A stretch of DNA of 64,000 bases from Takakia lepidozioides (taxonomy: Eukaryota; Streptophyta; Takakiopsida; Takakiales; Takakiaceae): the NCBI GenBank assembly GCA_030704615.1, contig CM060731.1:36578001-36642000 (forward strand). Reading direction: 5' to 3'. A program made the translations under genes and the position numbers. The notes beneath the pieces were generated by a model. That model made no database searches. It saw nothing but the letters and a program-made list of their open reading frames with translations, and was not told the DNA's origin. Shown piece after piece: positions 31,359-42,100 of the stretch (positions are counted from its first letter, which is position 1; every line of letters begins with the position of its first letter).

Positions 31359-32365
31359 AGAGAAATAATTGCCTTGATTGTCAATTGGCAGTTGAATTCT
31401 GGAAGTTCCTGATCGTTGGGCATAAGCACTACTATCTTAGGAAATCCGTTTTCATTTGCCTTAGATGAAATGGTAGACCCTCTCCATGCTGGGTGCTGTC
31501 GCAGGGAGGTAGTGTATGAATCATTTTCAAAGACCGCCAAACATCCCAAAAAAGCACCAAAGTAATTGCCTATAGCCGGTAGGCTTAAGAGGTATTGGTC
31601 AGGAATGTAAGGCAACGATATGATCCTTGGGCTCCATATCTTGCCATTCTTGTTTCCCTTGCATCTGGACCATGGGAAAATATTGACATTAAGCCCATGC
31701 AGATGAGGATTGAACGCTCGGGCTTTGTCCGCTGCCTCTTTGGAATAAAAAAGAATGGAGAAGAATCCACGGCCTCTTGCATGACAAAAGTGATGAAGCA
31801 AGTCACTTGATGCACCTAGATGACGATTAGCCCAGTCTCGCGCTTGGTTTCTAGTCACTTTCTTGCCTGGGAAATGAAGAAGGATACCGTTGTTCTCATA
31901 TTGAGCTGCATCTGAGTCAATCTGGTCGAGCTCCAATGGGACGAGTGGGTGATCCCTGGCGATTGCAGACTGCAAGGCAGTGGAGTCTGAAGGGGAATCT
32001 TCCGAGAGATCTGTGGGCGGGCTGCCTGGAATGGGCGGGCTCGGGGAAACTGAGTGGGGCCCGGAAGAGATCTCTGCAGCAGCATTGTGAATGGGGGGCC
32101 TCAGGGGAGGGCCTGGAGCGAACTGAGGTGGGGGACAGTTTGCCTGAGAAGAACTGTGCGCAATGAGGCCCATGGAATGCGTTTGATGCGCAATGAAGAA
32201 ACCTGTCCCTGTTGACGGGTGGAGTTTGCGGGGATCCGCAAACCTAGGGCCTTGACCTGGGCGATGGGTTGCTGAATTGAAGGCTTTGTGAAGGAAGGGC
32301 GCCATGGGGGGGAAGCGAGCAGATGCCACAGGAGAGGGAGCTGGAGGAGAAGGAGGGGAGGGCAA
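31355..32365 (-). pseudogene. LINE ORF1-like protein, N-terminal part (DUF4283-like)
   Basis: 336 residues. A Pro/Ser-rich disordered leader of about 130 residues is followed by a globular segment (G-I-L-L-H-F-P-G-K-K-V, then G-R-G-F-F-S-I-L-F-Y-S-K-E-A-A-D-K-A, then V-N-I-F-P-W-S-R-C) with the pattern of the DUF4283 domain of plant LINE ORF1 and related zinc-knuckle proteins. It is separated from its zinc knuckle by one base. Upstream DNA to about 32960 is probably its 5' untranslated region. No endonuclease is present, so the LINE call rests on ORF1 architecture alone; a Gag-like identity is the alternative. Confidence 0.55.
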
Positions 32366-33844
32366 TTGAGAGGAAACCAGATAACAAGAATCAGCTAGCC
32401 AGATGCAAGCAAATGAGAACTTGCAGGCACCTTAAGCTTAGCCAGGCGAGGAAGCAGAGAAGAGGACTGGAGGAAAGGCGCTGGCTAGAAAACGAGGCCC
32501 GAGCTGATCAGTTGCCGCAACGAAGCGCGAGTAGGGGCTTAGGGGTGAGTTAGTGAAGGCGGCTCCTAGGAAATTTAAGCCAGAGGCTGGCATTAATCAT
32601 TTCCATGATGAAAAAGGTAGGGATCGGATTGGCCACGATGTTTTGGCAGGAGATTAGGGGGGGGGGGGGGGGGGACTTGTGTACTTGGCGGTTGCGCTTT
32701 AGGGAGAATTAATAGAGGTGAACCGAGAAGCATACGGCTAAGCATGCGACTCTGATGAAGACAGAAAGGCTCGTCATGACAGCCGCTTAGATCCGGTGAT
32801 AGGGATGGGGCCTGCCGAAGACACCGAGTTATGATGTTCGGGATGATTCGTGAGGTACTGCATTGGCTTGTTTGGGACTTAGAGTCGATAGTGGGGAAGA
32901 AGGGGAGTCCGAGTGCTAGGGTTGAAGAGGTGTGGAGGCTGTCTGCGAAGCTTACACACACCGCTCTTGCGGAGCTCTTCCTCTTCCTCCATCTGTCTTC
33001 CTAAATTTTGTTTCTACAAAATAGGACACAATGGCCTTCATATTTCGATATGCGCCGGCGCATACCAGACAACAATGTTTAATTAATTTAATTAATTTAA
33101 TTTTTGTTTTTATAAAACAGGGACAGTGACCCTCATATTGTCATTTTTTGGCTTCCTCGGATATATGGTTGTTATGCAGTAATCCGCAGAAATACGTCCC
33201 ATTTCTTAATGTTTTGACGACCTATCCATGGTCATAATCATATATAATTTATGTTATGGACTCACGATTTCCAGCTCACCGCTCACGGTTTAGCGTCCCT
33301 GAAAGAAAACCTATCAATCCACAAACACCCGAATTGCAATAGAGAGGAAAAGAAACAAACTTTACAATGTCAACTCAAAGCAAAAGAACTTAGGGGAGAA
33401 CCAACATCTAACAAACAAAAAACCAAAGAGTCACTGCCAAAGCCGTGCGGAAAACTTGCCAAGGCCTCATGGCACAATGAGGGAGGGAAGGAGAGCACAT
33501 AAAGGAACACATGTATTCAGGCACTTGGATACACATGTCTGTTGACAACATTTGAAGGAGCATTGGCGCTTTGACCTTGGGAGTAGCCATTTCCAAGGGA
33601 ATATCCATTTTCTCCTTGGGGAATAACCTATTCCCCCTCCATTTCTCTTGTAGAGTTAGGCCATTTCCTCCTTAGGAATAGCCACTTTTCATGGCCGATG
33701 GCCGTGCCCCGGTTATGAGCGTCAAGTCCGTCCGTCAGCGTCAGGTCACGTCAGACCTGATGCTGATGGGACCTCCGTCACGACAGGTTCGGAGAATATT
33801 CTAGTAAAAATAGTACCAGGTAAAATACTGCTATTTAAGCAGCC
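32366..33844. other. Gene-free stretch with a G18 tract and an orphan family 1 palindrome
   Basis: No gene recognised. It has an 18-G run at 32657-32674 and, at 33049-33064, a perfect TATGCGCCGGCGCATA identical to the site at 11237-11252 of the giant palindrome. From 33560 to 33700 there are imperfect repeats of GGAATA..CCATTT-type sequence. Confidence 0.5.
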
Positions 33845-34860
33845 ACGTCGCCGACACGGTGGCGGTGACAAATACATTTTGAAAATTAACAAAATGAACG
33901 CAACCGCTAATTCTGGCAACGCTTTGTTTTTCGAAATTAAAAAAGAAATAGCGACCGTCATATTGGCGGTCGCTTCAATTTATTTTAAAAAAAAACAAGA
34001 TTGGCGGTTGCTTTATTTTTCGAAATAAAAAAAGAAATAGCGGCCGTCATATTGCCAGTCGCTTTATTTTTTGAAATAAAAAAAGAAATATCGACCGCCA
34101 TATTGGCGGTCGCTTCAATCTATTTTTAAACAAAAGCAAGATTGGCAGTCGCATTGACGGTTGCCTAATTTAAAAAAGAAAACAAGTGACTGCCGTATTG
34201 GCAGTCGCACAATTTTACAAATTTATACAGAATAAGCGACAACCATATGGCGGTAAGATAATTTCAAAAATATATTAAAAAACAAGCGACCGCCATTTGG
34301 AGGTCGCTTAATTTCAAAAATATATAGAAAAACAAGCGATCGCCATATGGCGGTCGGATAATTTAAAATTATATAAAAAATAAGCGACATATGAAAATAA
34401 AAGCGACGCCACACCGGTGGTCGCTTATTTTAAAATAAAACAATGTTTGCGACCGCCAAACTGGCGGTCGCTTAAATTTAATAACGTATTAAAAAAAAGG
34501 CGACCATCCAACTGGCGGTCACTTAAACTTGAAAATATAAAGATTTAAAGCGACTGCCTTACTGGCGGTCGCGTTTTTTGAAAAATATTAAGAATTAAAG
34601 CGACCACCATATTGGCGGTCGTTTATTTTAAATATATAAACAAATGAAGCGACCGCCATACCGGCGGTCGCATTATATTTTGAAATAAAAAACAATAGCG
34701 ACCACCATAGAAACAGTCGCTCAAATTTTAAAATGTACAAAATAGAAGTGACCGCAATATTGCACAAAATGAAAGGAAATAAAAGCGATCGCAATACTGG
34801 CGGTCGCTTGTTTTTCATAAAAAATAAAAATACCGACCGCAGTATTAGCGGTTGCTTAAT
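33845..34860. repeat. Array of GCGACCGCC/GGCGGTCGC inverted repeats upstream of hAT transposase
   Basis: About 17 short hairpin-like units at roughly 55-70-bp spacing, each a variant of GCGACCGCCATATTGGCGGT with the right half ending CGCTT, separated by A/T-rich linkers such as AATTTCAAAAATATA. Good copies occur near 33950, 34090, 34450, 34600 and 34650. Centres are TATT, AAAC, ATAC and similar. Subterminal repeats of this kind are typical of hAT elements, whose BED-finger transposases bind them. Confidence 0.85.
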
Positions 34861-35295
34861 TTCAAAATCATAACAAATATGGTTGTACCGCCTTTTTCGA
34901 GTGGGCGCTATTGGTTCGTCATTTATTCATTTAACTTTCATTTCATTTCACTTTCATCCTTCCTTGAGCATATATAAGGGAGCAGGGTCACCAAGCTCCT
35001 CACTTATTTTGGCGCAAACACCTGAGGTTGCTTTGGATGTTTTCCTCCATTGGACGAGAGTGTAGCCCAAGAGGAGGGTGCGCACTTTTTGCCGTTGTGG
35101 CTTCCACCAAAGCTACTTCAGCAGATTGTGTATAAGCTCAACACTTCAACCCACATCGACCCACTTGGGTTGGTGACAGGTGTACAAGTGTTGGACTATC
35201 GCATTGCACTCTACATTCACAACACGTTCATTTATAGATGACTGTTTTTTATTACTTACATCGCTAGGGCCCAGGGGAGTGGATATTGGGTAAAG

Positions 35296-35895
35296 ATGAG
35301 GGAGGAATGGAACCCTTGCTATATAGTAATCCCGAACACTGTCAATGTTACTGGCAGTGTTGAGTGCAACCTATGTGGATTGAAACTTTCTTATCGTAAT
35401 GATCGGCTGCTCGCTCACCTTGGCTATAGAGGTGTGAAGAGCGTCGGAGTGGGTTTATGCCCTAAAATATTTATGCGGGTAAAAAACCACTTTGCCCAGT
35501 GTGGAGGCAATATTCCAATGTCTCTGGATCTAGACATGACCTCTGAGCAGAACACTCCATCTTCCTGTCAGGATGCCCGATTAGTACCCAAGACGACTCA
35601 TTTGAGATTTCAGGTGTTCATTGGACAAGTGGGTTATGCCGGAGCAACACATGCTTTAACACCTCTTTGTACCCCTACACTTCAACGGAATAGAGGATTA
35701 CGGCAGCAATCCATGCAGGAAGGTCTTAACTTGTCTGCGAAAAGGCAGTTGGATAAAAAATGGGCGCAGTTTTTCTTCGAAGCCAACATATCATTTAATG
35801 TGGCAAGGCTTCCGGCATTTGTTTCTGCCGTTAGAGCAACCTCGGAGTCCAGATCCACATACGTGCCTCCGACTTATCACAATCTCCGCAAATGA
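35296..35895 (+). pseudogene. hAT transposase, N-terminal BED-type zinc finger segment
   Basis: 199 residues. V-E-C-N-L-C-G, then R-L-L-A-H-L, then C-P-K-I fits the BED finger of plant hAT transposases (C-x2-C ... H-L ... C). The finger would bind subterminal motifs, plausibly the palindrome array immediately upstream. The rest is low-similarity linker. The frame closes at 35895 (L-R-K then stop); further coding remnants continue in other frames through 36070. Confidence 0.65.
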
Positions 35896-36076
35896 TTGCT
35901 AGAAGACGCCAAGACCGAACTTACCCAAAATGTCAACGATAGGACGGGCGAGTGCATCAGAAAATATAGAAGCACCATTGTTCAATGTCATGCTCGTATG
36001 TCCAGCTAGGGAACAATTCTTGGGATCGGTCGACACTAGCGGTGTGAAGAAAGATTGACGTTATCAATGTCAACTA

Positions 36077-37269
36077 TTGACAGACTTCCTCGAACAGGTC
36101 GGAAGTGATAGAATCGTGCAAATATGCACAAACAATGTCACTAACATGAAAAACACTGCAGACAGGTTGTTGGCACGTTATCCCCATATATACTATCAAG
36201 GTTGTGCTGCTCATATCCTTGACCTCATTTTGGAAGATTGGAAAAAAGAACAGTGGGTGAAACAACTTGTCAAGCGAACGAAGACCGTTGTGTCGTTTAT
36301 CCACACACACCACATCCCTTTGGCAATATATAGGATGCACGAACCCAAAATACAGCCTCCGGAATCCAGGCGAAACTCGTTTTGCCTCTAACTTCTTGAT
36401 AGTGGATCGGTTGGTGACGGAAGAGCAGTCTGGAGCACACCATCATCGATCCTCAATGTGATGCGTACACACGGACATTGCGGGACTCCTGGAAAAACCA
36501 AGTCATTGGGCAAAAATTTAAAAGTTCGGAACAACATTTGCAGCGATGATTTCTGGAAGAAATGTGAAAACTTTGATTATATGGTAGAGCCGGTGTTAAT
36601 CGTCTTGCGGGAGTTTGATGGAAAGCAATCAGTAATGGGCAAGACATGGTTACTAATGCAAAATCTTGATAAGCACGTCCAATCCCTGAGGCATCATCCC
36701 TTCTCCTTGGAACCTGAACTTGCGGACAATGCTTCGGATGTATTTTACGACGTCTTTCGATGGTTCGAACGGACTTACATTATGCGGGGATTTTGCTCAA
36801 TCCATTCTTGCTCGACAAATATCATGTTCCGGGATGACGCTGATGCCAAGGTCGGCCTCGTGCGAGTGCTCATGCGACTGGCTCCGCCGAACATGGCAGA
36901 GAGAGCTATATCCGAGTACCAATGCTTCTCAAATCGTCGCGACCCTTTTGAAGACATGTCAGATCCAAAAGAGCTCAATATGTTGTCACATGAATGGCGG
37001 GATTTGATTGGAGTTGGAGCAAGAACATTGGCTCCCATTGCGAAGCGTATTCTTGCCCAAGTATGCTCTGCCTCATCTTGTGAACGCAATTGGAGCAGTT
37101 ACTCATTTGTTCACAACAAGATTCGCAACAGGTTGAATCCCGCGAGGACTGACAAATTGGTCTATATGTATACCAATTGTCGACTCCTACGTGAGAGGGC
37201 AGCGGATGATGCTGCAGCATGGTATGAGAGGAATTTACATTCCGAAGACTCTGCTTCTGAGATAGATTC
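36077..37269 (+). pseudogene. hAT transposase, catalytic core and dimerisation domain (decayed)
   Basis: 36077-36391 reads V-G-S-D-R-I-V-Q-I-C-T-N-N-V-T-N, then G-C-A-A-H-I-L-D-L-I-L-E-D, the hAT core (V-T-D-N-A, then C-A-A-H-x-L-D-L). The catalytic Asp of T-D-N is Asn here. 36458-37269 carries the C-terminal hATC dimerisation block: S-A-S-S-C-E-R-N-W-S-S-Y-S-F-V-H-N-K-I-R-N-R-L-N. A frameshift lies between them, and the C-terminal frame runs on into an LTR inserted at 37270, so the last residues of that frame are not transposase. The element is inactive. Confidence 0.8.
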
Positions 37270-37890
37270 TGTCACGGACATAGCCCATAGGAACTTATCA
37301 AGAGTAAATACAAGAAGTTACCAAGTTACCAAGTTACCAGAAGTTACTATGACTTACCGAGATTTACCATGATCTATCATGATTTAACATTACTTACCAA
37401 GTTACCGGGAGTTTATCAAATTACCAAGAGTAACTTGGGAAACTACTCAGGAAGCTTCATTTGGAGGAAACTTCTCCATGAAGATACCTCATTTGTTTAA
37501 GGAAGTTTCTCCATCAATAAACCGTTGTTTAATCTTGGAAACTTCTCCAGCAAGAAACCTCCATAGGGGAAGCTTCTTAGTAGCCAGTATATATAGGAGG
37601 CGAGACTGGACACTCTTCAGTCTCGCCAACACCAGTTCAAGCTACTCTTGTTTCTAGTTCCCAGTACTCTAGCCTACTTTACAATATATCTGGTACCCCA
37701 GTCCAGTTTCCAGCATTCCAATATTCAAGTCGTGTTCCAATATCTTGTACTCTTGTTCATTATTATAAAGATCGTCTTGATTCCAATTTACTCATCATGC
37801 ATTCGGCCACGCCGACCTTGACTTCTTGTCTAGCCTTGTACCTCTAGTCTTATCTCTTGTTTGCGTTCAGTCATGTTCTCGTCCTCGACA
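37270..37890 (+). repeat. Chromovirus LTR (TGTCACGG family), 621 bp
   Basis: Begins TGTCACGGACATAGCCC and ends TTCTCGTCCTCGACA; an opposite-strand copy with the same ends is at 46296-46914. It contains TATATATAGGAGGCGAGACTGG, a TATA-like start region. It is followed by GTTTGGCGAGACTAAAG, a candidate primer-binding site, then a gag start codon, so this is a 5' LTR. It is inserted in the tail of the hAT gene. Its first 150 bp are rich in TACCAAGTTACC repeats. Confidence 0.8.
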
Positions 37891-37928
37891 GTTTGGCGAG
37901 ACTAAAGTTTGTTCCTTAGTTAGTTAAG

Positions 37929-38390
37929 ATGGAAGGCACATTTGCGGAAATGGTCGTCACATTGCAGAGTCTTCAGCTCCAGATGCAAGAACTTTGTGCC
38001 TCTACTGCCCAACTACAAGCTGATCAGTCTCAAGACCTTGGCAATGCTTTCAACAATTTGCAACAACAAATTTCAGAATTGAAGGAGTTGAACAATGGAT
38101 CTTCAACCTTACGAGTCCCTACTACAACAAATCCTATTGCAACGGTTCCTCCAAATCTTCAACAGATTACAAGGGAACCAAAGGTCAGCATGCCCGAGAA
38201 ATTTGATGGGAGGATATCAAGATTTCACGGTTTTGTTCAACAAGTACGATTGTTCCTACGACTACATCCACAACGTTACTCTGATGAAGGTATTCAAGTG
38301 GGATTCGTGGGCACCATTCTATCAGGCACTGCCCTATCTTGGTTTGCACCACTATTAGAAAAAAAATTTGCATTTACTATACAATTTTAA
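37929..38390 (+). pseudogene. Chromovirus Gag, N-terminal fragment
   Basis: Starts at the ATG 38 bp after the LTR. 153 residues: a coiled-coil-like Gln/Leu-rich leader, then the capsid start M-P-E-K-F-D-G-R-I-S-R-F-H-G-F-V-Q-Q-V and G-T-A-L-S-W-F-A-P-L-L-E-K. Capsid homology stops near 38360, where unrelated AT-rich DNA begins, so the element is broken here. The downstream half (RNase H to chromodomain) appears at 44036 in the same orientation, with the family 2 gene between. Confidence 0.75.
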
Positions 38391-38506
38391 AGCGTTCACT
38401 ATGGTGACCGGATATTATCCCCAAATGGAGATTAGCGCAATACTTTGCTTTACGATGTACAAGGTCCAACCCACTTATTCACTTGTGGAATTGTATTGAC
38501 AGGAAA

Positions 38507-39041
38507 GTGATGATCGGTGGCGATCATCGCTTCCAAGTCTATTTCTTTGCTCAATGTCTCATGCACTAAAAGGCAGGCATGTTGTCTCGCAAGTGATGAT
38601 CGGTGCCGACCATCACATTCAGACCTCATGGATGTGTGCATCCCAAGGCTGTCTTGATGTGATGATCAGTATAGATCATCGCTTACATCATCCTTGTCAT
38701 TCCAAATGTGGTTTGAAAGTTTAGGGTGTGTCATTTTCGATGGCAGATACTGATGATCACCACCGATCATCACTATCAGTTGAATTTTAAGAAAAACATC
38801 AGGGTGTCTGAAGTCTTCTTCCGAACATGCAGAAAGTGATGATCGGTACCGATCATCAATATTCATTGACTGTCATTTTTAATATGAGTTCGGAAAACTT
38901 CTTGTGTGCAAAATGTGGATTGCGATGGCCGCCACCGATCATCGCATACAGGTGAGAACTAAGTGAAAGTGCATTGGGAGACACAGTAAACTGTCCATTC
39001 ATTTGTTAGAAGACAAAGTGATGGTCGGTACCGATCATCAT
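38507..39041. repeat. Array of GATC-containing palindromes upstream of family 2 gene
   Basis: Seven sites at about 38507, 38593, 38659, 38751, 38837, 38921 and 39019, spaced 66-98 bp apart. The consensus core is TGATCGGTACCGATCA, extended to a perfect 22-bp palindrome at 38837-38858. Each full site contains two GATC tetranucleotides. The sequence between sites is not repeated. Confidence 0.85.
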
Positions 39042-39106
39042 TGTTTCAAAATGTCTGTTTCCAGAACACCAGTTGAATGTTGCTATTTTGGGTTTTGTGT
39101 ATGCAG

Positions 39107-42100
39107 AAAAATGCAAAGTCTAAGCAGGGAGAAACAGAAGAGAAGGGCTCTGGAGAAGGGACGACTCCACGAAGAGTTGAGAACAGCGAAGACACAGACG
39201 ATCCTGAATTGCACTACCTTGACAAGGTGAAAGAGCTTATGTCATATCAAAAGGTAAATTCCCAGGAGGTTATTAGGGACATGATCATATCTGGAGGACG
39301 CCTTGAAATCCCTCTATGCCGCATGATCTCCATGCCTGTTGTTCGTCCTCCACTATCGCATGACATTACCAAGTTGGAAACAGATTTTGTGCACGAGTAC
39401 AGAATGGGTGCACAAGTATTCTACGTCTCACTGAAGGATATAAATGGTAACAGCACAAAAGTGAGCCCAGAGATAACAGACAACTGGGATGATTGCTGAA
39501 AGGATGTGAATGACGAGTTCGAGGACTCCCTGCTACTTGGACATAACACCCAGCAGTTCTGCAACCACATGTTCTATGATTGGGACGGGAACTATCGTCT
39601 TCTTGATTGGATGGGGTACATTGCGAAACACCATTCAAAAGACAAGGACAAGCATTGTGCTATGGAGGCAATGGTTCTAGATCTTGGGAATGACATCGCG
39701 AGGCTTCTGACTGCTATGCATGACGTGGACAAGTAGGACATCCTAATAACCCATTGCCTTTCAAATTGCAAGTTGTGCGCATTTAATGTCGAATCGTTGA
39801 ATATTTCTAACCTATACAATGTCTGTTCTCTAATTGCATATCGACAGAGAAATCGCATGTTACTACGAGCTTGGTCCACACACTTTTCCGTATTCAAAGA
39901 ATTGGCTTGATGAAGCTTGATGAGTTCCGCACAATGCTACATCCGGATGTAATCAAGAAATGCGAAACAGGAAGAGACTCGTTGACCCGAGATGCATTTC
40001 TGGAGTATATGTATGCGGTATGGCCCAACCCACATCTTCCTATCTTCTTCAAAACGTATTTGTAATCCAATGTGTTCTTATCCAATCGTTGTTACATGCA
40101 GCAAGAACTGGCAGAGGCCGCCGAGAGGGGGAAATCTGAGTACTACCGCACTACAGCAGAAGAGCTAAGGACTGCTAAAGGTGTTGGAGCAGCCATAAAG
40201 AAGGAGTACGAGATAAGGAGGACAATGCTGATGTCCGCCTTCCTGAAGCAGTTGAGAATTGTGGATCCCGGACTTGGGGAGGAGTTCCTTCTCCAAATCA
40301 AAGCCCACTATGACAAGCATGTACATCCAGAGATGTTACAGGAGAAATTGCACAGGCTGGCTCTCTCCATGGTCGACCCCCAGACAAAAGTTAGATGGCT
40401 TGAGATTTGGAACTCGGATCAGACGGTGAAGGATCTGAATCAGTTCCCAAAAAGCACAATCCAGCCTGGAACAAAGGACGAGGGAATAAGTGACATTGTC
40501 TTCGATCAGTGGCTTCACAAGGCCACATTTTGGAGTCAGGTATTTGTGGATTGTGCATATTGTATATGAATTATCCTTTAGCTTTGTCGTGGGCAGTTCT
40601 GATAGATGTTCCCATTGCAGTTGGAGAAACGCGCCATTCTTGTCCTGGAGCAGAATTTGAAGGACTTGAATATTTCAATGATCTCACCACCACAGATGTC
40701 CTTGGAGGCGTATATTAGAAAGTGCAAAGGTCTCACTTGGCGGTACTGTTTCTTCCGCGAATTCTCCAAGGATGGTAACATATTGAGGTCGAACGATTTC
40801 AACAGTCAAGTTGGAGGGGAGTGGGCAATGATGCGTGTTGTGTACAGGTGCAATATCTAAATCCTATCCATCAAAGTCTTTGAAATATTGTAATGCCTGA
40901 TTGGGAAAGCTTAATTTTTTCTGCTCTGTTACACATCAGTTTGGTGATGGTCGGTACCGATCATCACTTCCACTACTCCGGTCTTCTCACGTCATCCAAA
41001 TGAATATTGCAGATGATGTCCATGTTTCCATTCTGAATCATGCCTCTGTTAACATAGGCAGTCTGTTTCTGTTGAATGAAGTGATGATCGGTGCCGATCA
41101 TCAAATTTCCCAGTTGTGCAGCGTAGATAATCATAGGGATTTGCCAATCCATGTTGCATTCTATCATTTGAATATGGTGATCGCCACCGATCATCACTTT
41201 CTGTTGCTTTTTGATATCTTGTTTTTGGGTTGGTGCTTGTTTGAGCATCCACAGGTACACTAAATATGTTCTGATGGAAGGAAAACACCTGAGTGGAATC
41301 CCAGATTACCTGGACATGTGGTCCGACCCTGCCAACAATCCCACCATGTACACAGCTGGAATCTTGAGGGATTGGAGTCTTGCCCACTTCAGGGACTGTG
41401 GATGGTACCTCGAGTGCCCTCCAGAGCACACGACGTTTCAAGAGCAGCAAATGAAGTATTTGAACAACCATGCGGAGATGCTGGCACCTTTGAACGACGA
41501 AGAGTACGAGAGGAACATAGCGTCATTGGCCGCCAAGGAGCCAGACGCGCAGGGAACTCCACAGAAAGGCAGGAAGGGGGGTCAAAAGGTGAAAGACAAG
41601 GATCCAAAGGCTTCGGAGGGAGTAGCCAAGTCGCCTAAGAAGGCAAAGGAGAAAGAGAAGTCCAAGGAGAAGGGCAAAGACAAAGATGAGACAGCTGGGA
41701 GGCACAACAACACTATTGAATACGTTTCTGATGCCAAGCCACACCCTTCCCGTTCGGACTTGGCAGGGCAGATCAAGATTCTCAATGAGAGATGGCTGGC
41801 GATGATGGAGACTCGGAGAAAAGGGTACTCGGGTGTGTCATCACCGACTTGGGATAACATGATTTCTTTTCTTAATCTGGTAAGAATCTTTCTCTTCACA
41901 TGGGACATTCGAAATTATCAATGCCAATGTAGATGTTGGTTTCTCTTGGGACCCTCATTTTTTCTTGTATTAAAATTGGACCTGTATGTTGCAGGTGAGC
42001 ACTGGACCCTCATTCGTATGCGGTGTTTGAAAAACCTTTGCCGCTGACATGGTCATCCTTGACATCCCAGACGGCCAGCCTGTCCCCGACGTTCCTCCAA

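Noticed and set aside
32657-32674. G18 tract as a functional G-quadruplex element
   Set aside because: A single homopolymer in a gene-free stretch, prone to slippage and assembly error; no supporting context.
33845-34860. CRISPR-like look of regularly spaced palindromic repeats
   Set aside because: Units are degenerate, linkers are low-complexity A/T rather than unique spacers, no cas genes are present and the context is a eukaryotic hAT element.
39497-42031. Selenocysteine or alternative code to explain in-frame TGA codons
   Set aside because: Other genes in the window use TGA as a normal stop and the gene shows other signs of decay.
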